5,560 bases of DNA, taken from positions 1 to 5,560 of the forward strand of contig CAYGZC010000036.1 in NCBI GenBank assembly GCA_964354225.1, given 5' to 3'. The position numbers and the translations under genes are program-made. Positions 5,516 through 5,560 of this stretch are shown piece after piece (the stretch's first letter is position 1; each line of letters opens with the position of its first letter). The notes below the pieces were generated by a model. It was not told where the DNA came from. It saw only the letters and a list, made by a program, of their open reading frames with translations, and did not search any database. Origin of the DNA: CAYGZC01 sp964354225 (GTDB lineage: Bacteria > Bacteroidota > Ignavibacteria > UBA10030 > SZUA-254).

Positions 5516-5560
5516 ATGAAAAAAAGATGCCTAATATCAGTTTTATTATTCTTCCTTCGC
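5516..5560 (+). CDS. Start of a probable secreted protein, cut by the window edge
   Basis: The last 45 bases read MKKRCLISVLLFFLR from ATG 5516, an open frame to the window end. Lys-Lys-Arg followed by a hydrophobic run is what the n- and h-regions of a signal peptide look like. A purine-rich stretch before the ATG (AGAAAAAGAG at 5505-5514) is a weak ribosome binding site. Only 15 codons are visible, so the product cannot be named and a chance open frame is possible. If real, it is transcribed away from the hairpin cluster and divergently from the - strand genes. Confidence 0.45.
   Translation, partial: MKKRCLISVLLFFLR

Overview
This window reads as an accessory stretch of a bacterial chromosome. 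The host is probably a member of the Bacteroidota/Ignavibacteriota (Chlorobi) neighbourhood. I infer this from the style of the large secreted protein (LamG domain, TolB/PD40-type propeller blades, an 'SPNGGENW' Ig-like linker) and from the AT-rich sequence. No rRNA or tRNA is present to fix the taxonomy.

Layout, left to right. (a) About 1-1272 is a complete or nearly complete IS5-family insertion sequence. It has a DDE transposase on the + strand and 16-bp terminal inverted repeats that match at 15 of 16 positions. (b) 1242-4175 on the - strand is a 977-codon secreted multidomain protein: signal peptide, LamG, six-bladed PD40 propeller, Ig-like domain and LCAT-type alpha/beta hydrolase. Its 3' end runs into the right end of the IS, so its last nine codons are IS sequence. 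The cut falls just before the place where the catalytic histidine of this hydrolase family is expected. (c) 4258-4823 on the - strand is an overlapping pair: a small protein resembling BECR-fold nucleases, followed by a DUF2283 protein. (d) 4930-5145 on the - strand is a HicB-like antitoxin, followed by what looks like a decayed hicA. (e) 5178-5339 on the - strand is a decayed copy of the signal peptide and first residues of a paralogue of the big secreted protein, stopped by a CAA-to-TAA change. (f) 5372-5495 is a symmetric cluster of four hairpins, nested as inverted pairs, with stem differences that keep base pairing. (g) 5516-5560 on the + strand is the first 15 codons of another probable secreted protein, cut by the window edge.

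The gene set is typical of a turnover zone: toxin-antitoxin-like small genes, an insertion sequence, a gene remnant and REP-like palindromes around one large surface or secreted protein gene. All genes between the IS and the hairpin cluster lie on the - strand. The small genes probably form one transcription unit. The lipase-like gene has its own promoter-like sequence and a strong ribosome binding site. As the sequence stands, the hydrolase is probably inactive because of the IS. The hicA toxin is probably also lost, leaving hicB as an orphan.
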